A stretch of 64,000 nucleotides of DNA from Pelagophyceae sp. CCMP2097 (lineage: Eukaryota > Sar > Pelagophyceae). Location: the NCBI GenBank assembly GCA_026770575.1, contig MU657177.1, positions 63,958 to 127,957 of the forward strand, written 5' to 3'. The translations under genes and the position numbers were made by a program. Position 1 is the stretch's first letter. Each line of letters opens with the position of its first letter. Of this stretch, positions 12,801 to 22,163 are shown one piece after another. The notes under the pieces are model-generated. The model was not told where the DNA came from. It saw nothing but the letters and a program-made list of their open reading frames with translations, and did not search any database.

Positions 12801-15800
12801 AAAGTCAATTTGGGAGTGGAAAATTTGGGAGTGGAAAATTTGGGAGTGGAAAATTTGGTATTGGAGGCTCGTCCCGTGGCATTTAAGAGCGGCGCTTCCC
12901 GGCCCTTTGAGGCCTGCGGCGGCGCCTTAGCGCGGCGCGGCTGCTTCGTTGTCGACGGGTTGAAGTCCGATTCACGCTACCAACTTCGACTTTGTGCCTT
13001 TGATGCCGGCCGCCGCGTCTATACGGGGCCTCTCATGGCCGCGGCGACGGCCGCCGAGGCGCTCTACCAGCTGGACCCGGCAGCGTGCGGGCCGAACTTG
13101 GTCCTCTCCAACGGCGGTGCGTCGTCTGGAGCATCGAGGCAACAAAGAGGGCTGCCAAAGTGTTCCTTTGTTCTCCCTTGACGGTTTGTCCCACCTTGAC
13201 GGCATGCGCGTAGGTGCGACGGTGACGAACCGTTTGAACAAGAAGTGGAACGCCTGCAGAGCCGCCGTCGGCTTTAGCACGGGCGTGCGGTGCTGGGAGG
13301 TGCGATTCGATTCGGGCTGCTCCGTGGTGGGCGGTCCGAGGTCAGATTCAGCCTGAGGGTCGATGATCTCTATCCGTAGGTCCGCATCGAGCGGTGCTGC
13401 TCCAAGAACATTTTCATCGGCGTGCAGCGAGCGGAAGCGACGCTGGAGAACTACGTGGGAGCGGACAGATACGGCTGGGGCTACCTCGCAGGGCACCCGC
13501 GTCGGAGAAGCGTGGGGTCCGAAGAAGCCTTGAATCCATCAAATGAGATGCACACCAAGCGCAAGACGCTCCAATTGGCGCGATTGGCGACTCATCATGG
13601 CGACTCATCATGGCGACTCATCATGGCGACTCATCATGGCGACTCATCATGGCGACTCAAGTCGTGGCCTTTTTCGAAACCCAGAGTCCACCCAGAGTAC
13701 ACTACGAGTGGTCTAGGCGAATCGCGCTCTTTGGAACAACAAGGCCAAAGTCCGGTCCTACGGCGAGCTCTTCCGCGCCGGCGACGTGGTCGGCGTCCAG
13801 CTGGACTGCGACGCCGGAGAGCTCAGTTTCACTCGCAACGGGCGGCCTCTCGGCGTGGCCGTCTCCGGGCTGGACGGCGTGCTCTACCCCGCCTTCTCCC
13901 TCTACAACAAAGGCGACCAACTCACGATCGCAGCCCCCGCCGCCGGGTCGCCGGGCCACGACGAGGCTCGGGGGAGCCCGCGCGAGGACAGAGTGTACGG
14001 CGACGAGTGCTGGAGCGGCTTTGGCGCCGCCCGGGCCGTCGCGCACGTCGACGCCGCTCTGAGCTTCCTCCAACTCGCTAAAGCGCTGCCGGTTTTCCCA
14101 GATTGCCGAGACGGGCGGCCTTTGGCGCCTTGTCCTGAATCGCCGCAGCTGGCCGAGGCCGACTTCACCCGCGTCTACCAAAAATGGATCAAGCTCCGCC
14201 TTCCCACGACGCAAATCACGCATACGGCCGACGGCCGCCGGATATGCGTCGATTCGGCCGAGAGCGAGTGTCTCAAGTTTGGCCTCCGTTTTGGCGATGT
14301 GATCAAGCTCGGCGCGGCCGGCGACGTCACCGTCATCGGCGTCTTCGACGGCTTCCTCTGGTGCCTCGCCGCGGGCGGCGCCCTGCCGCTTTCGAGAAGA
14401 CAGGTGCACGAAATGAAGACGCGGCCCGGCGAGTATGAAATTCTCAGGGCGACGGAAATCGTCAGGGTCAAGGCCGAAACCGCCACCGCAACAAGAACAA
14501 CCGTCGTTGCCGCGCTGAAGTGGCGGTGGACCGCGGAGATGGATGAGGTGCTGGTGGAATGCCTTGACGAGGCGCCGCCGGAGGAGACGTTTTCCACCGC
14601 AGTCGATCTTTACGTCGCAAGGAATGTCGACGGCCCTTGTCGCGATTTCGTTGAGGTCCGGCTGGCGCTGCTGTGCGAGTTGAACGAATTGGCGGCGCCT
14701 CTGCTGCCCTTGGTTGGCTCTGAAGGCTCGTTTGGCGACGAAGATGCTCCGGCGCGGCTCGTATCCGACGGCATGTCGTTCCTCGCCCCGCACGGCGCGG
14801 CGGATTTGAGCGTGTGCATCCGGGCGCACGCCTTTCGCATCTCGGCGCATCTGAAGCTTCAACTCGTCGCCAGGCACGTTTCGACCAACCACGTTTCGAC
14901 CAGACGACCGCCAACCGACGCCGACGACGCCGACGACGCCGACGACGCTCCGGCGAATGCGCAACCCGAGCTCCGCCTCGTCGACGCGGCCGCAATCGAA
15001 TCCGCTGAAAATGCACACCACGGCTGCCTCGACGCGGCGTGGTGGAAAAGGGAGCGATGGCTGGCGCACTCCTTCGTCGGTCAGACCGCGTCCCAGCTCG
15101 CCGAGCGGACCGCCGCGCAGACGCACCACGCTTGTAGAGGGGCGATGGACGCCGGCGGCCACGCGCGAGTTTTTTTGCACCCAAGTCTCAAAGACGCCTC
15201 GTCGAGGTGAATCGCTCTAGGTTCACCGTTGCGATGATCCGAGCAGACGGCTCGCCCGCGGCATCCGCGCCTAACGACGCCCTCGCGGCGTTCTTCGCGC
15301 GCGTCGCATTCGAAGCACAAGAGGCGCTCCTTGACCGCGGAGGCGGCGTCCAAGGCAGCTTCGCAGAGCCACCGACTTGCGGCGAGCGGCGGCCCCTCGT
15401 CGCCGTTGACGCGTAAGAGGCCCGCGTCGATGCGTCGGGGGTTGGGGGACACCGCCACAGGACGGCGCGACAGAGTCGAGAGAGGCAGCGCAGTACGGTA
15501 GACGCCGCCTGATGCCGACTTTTGGCGGATCCCGGAGCGCAGTCGTGCTAGGTCGCGGCTCGCCGCCTTCCGCACGCTCGGCCTCGCCGTCAGCCTCGCG
15601 CTCAGGTCCGTCGAACGACTGGGCCTGAACGCTCGACGCGCCCCCCTTCTGCTCGACGCGCCCCCACCGGGCCTCCCTAGGTCCGGTACGCCGCTCCCGC
15701 TCGACGCGGCGCCCCACGTCTGGGCCGCCGTCGTCGGCGCCGCGCCGCGGGGCACCGGCGACGATGCTCTGGGACGCGCCGCCGCGTGCCTCGGCAGCCT

Positions 15801-16410
15801 TGAGACGTGCGTTGGAAGTTTTTGGCTGTGCCCCGTGCCAGCGCCCCTCGCGTACGTACCCCGCGCAGCTGCGGCGTTTCGCGCGCCGACGCGGCCGCGC
15901 TCTTCGGAGGCGCGGCGCTGGCCGCGCCGCTCGAGGATGGAAGGCTGGTGCGCCCCTGCGCTTGCTGGCGCGCTTGCTGGGAGCGCCCTCCCTTAAAGCC
16001 TTGCCGAGAGGGCGTCGACCCCTTCGAGGCTCCTTCTTCGCGCCGCGGGGAGCGTCGCTTGGACGCGCTGCGAGTGCTGCCGAGACGGTCGACTGTCAGG
16101 TCGAGCTGTGCGAGGGCGGCTTGTCAAAGCCCCTCTCCTTCGACGGCGCTCAAAGCTTTGCGGCGCTCCTCGTGCGTCGTCCGCGCGGCGCCGTCTGATG
16201 AGAATGAGGGGTTTTATTGAGACCCCAGGTGATCGTCCCGCCTCGAGCAACACCGCACGATAGGTTTCGGCGCGGCGCCGCGCGTCGGCGCCCGAGCTCG
16301 CGGCGCTGCGGGCGGGAGCCGAGGCCGCCGTGCCGCGCAGGCTGCTATCGCTCTTCACCGCGCGGCAGCTCGCGTGGCGACTTCACGCACCGACAGCCGC
16401 GCCACTTTAA
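875..16410 (+). CDS. Giant HERC-like protein: RCC1 / LamG-like / SPRY / UBA / FN3-like / SPRY / HECT N-lobe, multi-exon
   Basis: The ATG is at 875. Early exons join at GT-AG introns (about 1149-1241, 1491-1536, 1741-1788). RCC1-type repeats occupy ~1972-3660 (e.g. VFAWGDGAHGRLGLGG, LYTWGAGGHGKLGHG). One exon of about 4.9 kb (~3060-7975) carries a long helical region and a LamG/concanavalin-like fold at ~7270-7800. The next exon (8058-9943) starts a SPRY domain that finishes at ~10230 (RWYYEV, YFLNGCDLGVAF). A UBA domain with GMGF sits at ~10742-10880. An FN3-like segment lies at ~12660-13060 and a second SPRY at ~13190-13960. A HECT N-lobe follows (TPPDADFWRIPERS, VELCEGG, VPRRLLSLFTARQL), with a stop at 16408-16410. 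Large HERC proteins are ubiquitin ligases, but no HECT C-lobe or catalytic cysteine is visible here. Several small introns remain unresolved, and two transcripts cannot be excluded. In-frame microrepeats include GPAQP x4 and LGVEN x3. Confidence 0.8.
5556..5615 (+). repeat. 15-bp in-frame tandem repeat, 4 copies
   Basis: The unit GGCCCCGCGCAGCCG repeats four times without change and encodes GPAQP in the big exon of the HERC-like gene. It keeps the frame and makes a short Pro/Ala-rich linker. Confidence 0.95.
9944..9992 (+). other. GC-AG intron within the first SPRY domain of the HERC-like gene
   Basis: The SPRY fold should read through MKR-WNISSAPYGERW. This happens only if the 49-nt segment beginning GCAAGT and ending AATTAG is removed, joining AG to G in a phase-2 split of an Arg codon. 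The nearest GT donor gives the wrong phase. GCAAGT is the usual 5' signal of GC-AG introns. Confidence 0.75.
12809..12853 (+). repeat. 15-bp in-frame tandem repeat, 3 copies
   Basis: The unit TTTGGGAGTGGAAAA occurs three times and codes for LGVEN in the FN3-like region of the HERC-like protein. It is unusually AT-rich for this window. Confidence 0.9.
13586..13658 (+). repeat. 13-bp tandem repeat, about 5.5 copies, in an intron
   Basis: GGCGACTCATCAT is repeated head to tail with no mismatch, ending in a partial copy GGCGACTC. It lies between the two halves of the second SPRY domain of the HERC-like gene, in sequence that does not continue the domain, so it is probably intronic. A 13-bp period would shift frame if it were exonic. 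Confidence 0.9.
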
Positions 16411-16550
16411 CAAAGGGGCCGACGTTCGTACAAGTACCCCGACTTTTTTAAATGTCACTCGGAGTTTGTGCGTCGCGCGACGCAGCGTCGTGCGCCGTCG
16501 TCGCGGTGCTTTTGATGGTGGGTGCGTTCTGGATGGTGGTGCGCCGCGGC

Positions 16551-18117
16551 TCACTGCCGGTGGCGCGCCGCGCGCGCGCCCCTCTGAGCCTCGACGGCGA
16601 GAATTTCCGTACTCGAAAAGAAAATTCCGTCGTCGTCGTCGTCGTCGTCGTCGTCCGAGTCACGTGACCTCGTATTTTCTCCACCGATCACGAGGATCCG
16701 TCGTCCTTCCGCGGTGTCGAGTAAAACAGCTGCTGGGCCGTCGCGTGCAATCTGCATGACCGGCCCGGGTGCAAACTCCATCGCTGTCACGTCGATGAGC
16801 TCGGTCGTGGCAAATGGCGTATTTGCCTCGTCCTGCCCGCCGATGATAAGAACGTGCTGCGCGTCGAAGGCCACAGCCGCGCAGCCATCGCGCGCCGAGC
16901 CCATGCGCGGCCCGGGCGCGAACGACATTGTCTGGACGTCGAGGATCTCCGTCGTATTCAAATGCTCTGAATTCGAATCACCACCAGCCAACATAACGCG
17001 GTGCTCGTCGAGCGCGACGGCCGCGCATCCGTCGCGTGGAGTGGCCATGGCGGGCCCCGGCGCAAAGGCCATCGTGTCCAGGCTGAGGATTTCCGTACTC
17101 GACAATTCAGATGCGCCATCGTGACCGCCGACGACGAGGATTCTGCGAGCGTCGAGCGCGACGGCGGCACAATAACTACGTGCCGATAGTAAGTCCGGTC
17201 CCGGCGTAAACGTGCGCGTCGAGAGGTGGAAGATCTCAGTCGTGTTCAAAAACTGATCACCATGGACCCCACCCGTCACCAGCACGCGGTCTGCGTCGAT
17301 CTGGACGGCTGCACATCAACTTCGTTTCGAGAGCATGTCCGGCCCGGCTGTAAAGGCCATCGTCTGCGTGTCGAGCAGTTCCGTCGTCTCTTCACTGGAT
17401 GCTCCACCACCAAAGACAATAACGCGGCCTCCAGCAGACACGACTGCACTAAAAGAACATTCTTCGCGCATCTCCGGCCCCAGCCGGAACGTCGCGTCGT
17501 CGATCCACGATCGCGCGCCGAACACGGCGGCCTTGAGGCCAAAGTAGTCCAGCTCGTGCGCCATCGCCTCCCGCGCGACCTCGGGCAACGCGCGGATGCT
17601 CTTCTGCGTGAACGCGCCGTCGAGGTCGCGGAGGGAGTCGAGGATCAATCGGAACCGCTCGCCGTCGCGGTCGATGAAGATGGACCCATCCTCGGGGTCT
17701 GCCTGCAGCATCGCGTCGCAGCGCCCGAACATGCGCCCGAGCATCGAGTCCTCGACCTTGGTCAGCACGGCGCGCGACGTTTTGAACGGCGCGCCGCCGA
17801 CGTTGAGCTTGACCAGCTCGCCGGGCGGCGGCGCCGCTGCTTTAATGCACGACTCGTCCTCCTCGTCGCGCGCCCGCTTTTCGTCGATTTCCCGCGTTAA
17901 GGCCTCGCGGTGTTGTCGAGGTCGCGCCGGTCGCTCGCGAGCTGGGCCTAGGAGGTGCGATCGCAAGGCATTTTTCCATGATCTCTCGCAAGCCGATGTT
18001 TACCATCTCGGCATCGAAAGCGCGCTCGAGGGCGGCGATAGCAGAAGCTTGCGCCGTGGTTGTGCGCCGCACGGTCCCGAGCGCGGCGGCCAACTGGCCC
18101 GAGGAGAGGCCCGCCAT
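16551..18117 (-). pseudogene. BTB/T1-kelch protein, copy 1, disrupted
   Basis: Exon 1 starts at an ATG (18115-18117) and ends at 18004. A GT-AG intron leads to exon 2 at 17947. Exon 2 encodes a short coiled segment, a KCTD/potassium-channel T1-type BTB domain (VKLNVGGAPFKTSRAVL, DGSIFIDRDGERFRLIL), and then about six kelch blades of ~47 residues with the pattern VGG...STEI...F.PGP. Compared with copy 2 (20227-21911) there are two lesions. One nucleotide is missing near 17909, just after ASDRRDLDNTA. A GGA to TGA change at 17316-17318 stops translation between the first kelch blade and the rest. BTB-kelch proteins usually act as oligomeric scaffolds, often for cullin-3 ligases; that role here is inference. 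It may be a pseudogene, or the lesions may be sequencing errors. Confidence 0.75.
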
Positions 18118-18420
18118 GCCGAGACGTTGGGACCCCCGATGCTGCGGATGCACGTGCGCACGAGCCACTGCCCCGTGGCGACTTGATTCCATCCTCCTTT
18201 TTTTCTTCAAAAAAGCACTCTCGGGGCTCTACAATTGTATTACAAGAGCGCGCCGGACCTCCCGAAGGTTCGGGTCCGGGCCTCAACAACTGCCTCTCCC
18301 CGGGATATTAAATCAAACCCTCACGCCTCACAGGGCAACACTTGAAACTTACAAAACAGCTGAATCGCCAAAAGCTCGAGGCGCCGGCCGTCTCGCGCCG
18401 TTCTGCGCCGTTCTTTGGCC
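18118..18420. promoter_or_regulatory. 303-bp divergent intergenic region
   Basis: This separates the start of BTB-kelch copy 1 (-) from the PRP18 start (+). It holds a T-rich tract (TTTTTTTCTTC near 18200) but no coding signal that I can support. Confidence 0.5.
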
Positions 18421-19838
18421 ATGGACCTACTGCGCGCGGAGATCGCGCGGAAGCAGGCGGGCGTGACGGGCCAGCGGCGCTGGGTGAAAGCGGGGGATTT
18501 ACAAAAAGAGAGGGAGCAGGCCCTAAACGCTCAACTCCTTTCCAAGAAGCGAAAGGCAGAGGCGCCGGCACCCGGCGCCGCGCCCAAGGAGCGGGGCGCC
18601 GCGAGCGCCGCCCTCGTCGCGCAGTACGCCGCGCCCGCGCGCAAGCCGCCCGCGGCGCCCGCGGCGGCCGCGGCCGCGGTCGCCCAAGACGGCGCGGCGC
18701 ATAAGAGGCGCGCGGACCGCACCGCCGTCGTCGCCGAGTACTCCAAGAGCGACGTCTTCAAGCGCCTCCGTAGCTTTGGTGCGCCGCGGGGCTTTGGGGC
18801 GTCGCGAGGCCTCTGGTCGAGGCCTTGACAGGTGGCGCGCCGCCTTTTCGGGCTTTTCGGCCTCGACGGCCTCGACGGCTCCCCCTAGGCGAGCCGGTGA
18901 CGGTCTTCGGCGAGGATTCGGCGGCGCGGTGCGCGCGTCTGGTGGACGTTGAGTTTTCGGACCGGTCTATGGTGAAAGTAAAGTCGAACGACGACGGTTT
19001 CGCGTTGGACGCAGCCTACTCCACTTCAAACACCTTTTTGGCCCAAGACGAGCGCGCGGCGGCCAAGAGCAAGGGGTCCGACGACGAGGACTCGGAGTCG
19101 GAAGACGACGACGCGCCGGCGGCGCCGGCCGGCGCCGTCGCGGCGGCGCCCGCGACGCCCGCGGAGCAGGCGGAGCAGAAGGGCGCGCGCGAGCAAAAGT
19201 TCATCCGCAAGTGGATCTCCAAGCGCCTCAAGGAGTGGGAGAGCGACCTCGCCGTCCAGACGCAGCGCCCCTCTCCTCCCCAGCCACCGACTGGCCACCG
19301 ACTCTCACTACTAGGGCCGCGCGGATTCGGCCAAGGCGACGCCGCAAGGCCGGGTCGCAACGAAGACGTACAAGCAGTGCAAAGACTACATCCGACCCCT
19401 CGTCAAGCTGCTCAAGCAAAGGCTCCTCGAGGTGAGGAAGCCGAGTCGCCTCGGGCGCGCCGTCGGGTTTCTTGCGCGACGGCGCGGCCAGGTGGAGATG
19501 GCAAAGTCGCTGCACCAGATTACTTCGTTCTGCGACGCCGGGGAATTCATCAAGGCGCACGACACGTACGTCCTCGTGGCCATTGGTTCCGCGCCCTGGC
19601 CGATCGGAGTTACCTGCGTCGGCGTCCACGACCGAGGCTCCAAGATCACGTGAGGGCCTTTTTGCTCTTGTTGCGAAACACGTCGGTGAGGCTCAGGGCT
19701 TGAAATCATAGGTCTGGGAAGATTGCGCACGTGATGAACAACGAGATGCAGAGAAAGTTTCTTACCTCGATCAAGCGCCTCATGCGAATCTCCCAGGACC
19801 GCCGCCCGGACCTCCCGCCGAGCATGAAGGTCCTCTGA
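18421..19838 (+). CDS. PRP18: Pre-mRNA splicing factor PRP18
   Basis: Five exons fit by phase: 18421-18769, 18889-19253, 19315-19431, 19492-19649, 19712-19838, giving 371 residues. The N-terminus (MDLLRAEIARKQ) matches the short conserved start of PRP18. FKRLREPVTVFGEDS matches the PRP4/PRP18-like motif that follows a basic-acidic linker. The C-terminal helical domain is clear: TYKQCKDYIRPLVKLLKQRL, then IGSAPWPIGVTCVGVHDRGS, then KIAHVMNNEMQRKFLTSIKR. PRP18 acts at the second step of splicing with U5 snRNP and SLU7. Relative to human PRPF18 the linker between ~residues 45 and 100 is replaced by an Ala/Pro/Lys-rich stretch. The gene lies between the two BTB-kelch paralogues and on the other strand. 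The donor of intron 2 (GTCCAG) is weak but phase-consistent. Confidence 0.95.
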
Positions 19839-20226
19839 ACGCGCGCCCCTAAGGCAAAGACACGAAACGACGCCGGCGACCCTGCACGCAACTCGGGGGA
19901 GACACCCCTCCGCCCCCGGCACCGGGGTCGCCGATGCAAGGCCCTTGGCCCTTTCCCGAAACGCCTGCGTGGGGACATCTCGAACAACGGCCGTCCGCGC
20001 TGGCGCGTGACCCTCGAGACGCGGCGACCATCTCTCTTCCCGGGGAGCATCGGGCACCGCCTCAGAGCGTGATCACAGCCGGAGCCGCGCCGAAGAGAGG
20101 GAGGGTCGCCGTCCGGCCGGGATCCCTCGTCGCTCGGCGTAGGAATGCTGCTTCGTTTTTTTAGTCTCTAATTGCTCCGTCCGCGCCCAAACCTCGACGG
20201 AGTCCTCTGCAAATGGCGCCCGCACG
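19839..20226. other. Convergent intergenic region
   Basis: This holds the 3' flanks of PRP18 (+) and BTB-kelch copy 2 (-). I see no gene or clear repeat in it. Confidence 0.5.
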
Positions 20227-21911
20227 TTACTGCCGGCGGCGCGCCGGTGCGCCCCTCTGCGCTTCGACGGCGAGAAGCTCCGTACTTGAAAAGAAAGCTG
20301 TATCCTCTTCGTCGTCGTCTTCGTCATCGTCATCGTCATCGTCCGAGTCACGTGACCTCGTATTTTCTCCACCGATCACGAGGATCCGTCGTCCTTCCGC
20401 GGTGCCGAGTAAAACAGCTGCTGGGCCGTTGCGCGCAACCTGCATGGCCGGCCCGGGCGCGAACTCCAGCGCCACCACGTCGAGGAGCTCGGTCGTGGCC
20501 GATGCATTGTCTGGTGAGTCCAGACCGCCGATGATGAGGACACGTTGCGCGTCGACGGCCACAGCCGCGCAATTATCGCGTGCCGAGCCCATCGACGGAC
20601 CGGGCGCGAACGCCATAGTCCGGACATCGAGGATCTCCGTCGTAGCCAAAGGTTGTCCTGAACCTGAATTCCCACCGGCCACCAGGATGCGATGCTCGTC
20701 GAGCGCGACGGCCGTGCACCCCCTGCGTGGAGTGGCCATGGCGAGCCCGGGCGCAAAGGCCATCGTGTCCAGGCTGAGAATTTCGGTACTCGACAATTCA
20801 GATGCGCCATCGTGACCGCCGACGACGAGGATTCTGCGAGCGTCCAGCGCGACGGCGGCACAATTACCACGTTCCGATAGTAAGTCCGGTCCCGGCGTGA
20901 ACGTGCGCGTCAAGAGGTGGAAGATCTCAGTCGTGTTCAAAATTTGTTCATCTAAATCCGTTCCACCCACCACGAGCACGCGGTCTGCGTCGATCAATCT
21001 ATCTGAACGGCTGCACATCCACTTCGTTTCGAAAGCAAGTCCGGTCCAGCTGTTAAGGCCATCGTCTGCGTGTCGAGCAGTTCCGTCATCTCTCCACCAA
21101 ATGCACCACCACCAAAGACTATAACGCAGCCTCCAGCAGACACGGCAGCGCAAAAAGAACGCTCATAGCGCATCTCCGGCCCCAGCCGGAAGGTTGCGTC
21201 GTCGATCCACGGCCGCGCGCCGAACACGGCGGCCTTGAGGCCAAAGTAGTCCAGCTCGCGCGCCATCGCCTCCCGCGCGACCTCGGGCAACGCGCGGATG
21301 CTCTTCTGCGTGAACGCGCCGTCGAGGTCCCGGAGGAAGTCGAGGATCAATCGGAACCGCTCGCCGTCGCGGTCGATGAAGATGGACCCATCCTCGGGGT
21401 CCGCCTGCAGCATCGCGTCGCAGCGCCCGAACATGCGCCCGAGCATCGAGTCCTCGACCTTGGTCAGCACAGACCTTGATGTTTCGAAGCGCGCGCCGCC
21501 GACGTTGATCTTGATTTTCTTGTCGGGCAGGGGCGCAGCTGCCCGCATGCGCACCTTTTCGTCGTCCACCTCGGCACGGTCGTGCTCGACCGCCGCGCGC
21601 TTGTCCGCGAGCGTGGCTTCTCCGCGCGCGAGCTTGTCGTCGACTTCTTTCGACATGGCCGCGCGGTCGTCCTCGAGCGTCTGGCGGTCGCTCGCGAGCT
21701 GGGCCTACGATACGGCTTGGACGGTGCTTTCGTGTCCTGGGCTTTCGCGGCTCGGGCGACGTTTGAAGCCTCATGCCTCGCCGGTGCGTACCGTCTCGGC
21801 GTCAAAGGCGCTCTCGAGGGCGTCGATCGCAGAGGCGTGCGCCGCATTGGTGCGCCGGAGTGTCGCAAGAGTTGCGGTGAGGCTGCTCGGGGGACGGGCC
21901 GGCGCATTCAT
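20227..21911 (-). pseudogene. BTB/T1-kelch protein, copy 2, frameshifted
   Basis: Exon 1 runs from an ATG at 21911 to 21792. A GTACGC...TCGTAG intron leads to exon 2 at 21704. Exon 2 starts ASDRQTLEDDRAAMSKE and has a coiled segment, a T1-type BTB domain (IKINVGGARFETSRSVL) and the first kelch blade, all in one intact frame. In the motif CAAVQID an extra AATCTATC (plus strand, about 20995-21002) relative to copy 1 shifts the frame. The remaining kelch blades down to the stop at 20227 continue in another frame. Outside this lesion the copy is clean, so it may be a young null allele, a sequencing error, or a gene translated only as a BTB + one-blade protein of about 260 residues. It is close to copy 1 in sequence, which indicates a recent tandem duplication. 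Confidence 0.75.
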
Positions 21912-22163
21912 CGCCAGGCGAAGAGCAAACGCGCACGAAAGCCGCGGCGGAGCCGCTCACGTCGACGAGAGTCGGGGCGCGCGCGAGAACTTCGCCGTCG
22001 AGATCGCGTTTGGGGATGAGGATTCGATTTCCACCTCACGTGTTGGCTTCTCTGCTTTCTTCTGTTACCTCACTACCCGTGTCGCTCCGCGTTTGGCGTG
22101 TCTGGCCGCTGGCATCGCGGCATCGAAAGTGGCTCCAATCGTGATCCCTCGAGCGAGCCTTTT

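Noticed and set aside
13702..15180. 492-codon minus-strand open frame
   Set aside because: It is antisense to the second SPRY and following exons of the HERC-like gene; it is an Arg/Gly-rich shadow with no recognisable fold.
16440..16667. Short plus-strand frame after the HERC-like stop as the missing HECT C-lobe
   Set aside because: It has no FW, TG or Thr-Cys-Phe motifs of a C-lobe and ends in poly-Val read from the complement of the kelch gene's poly-Asp codons.
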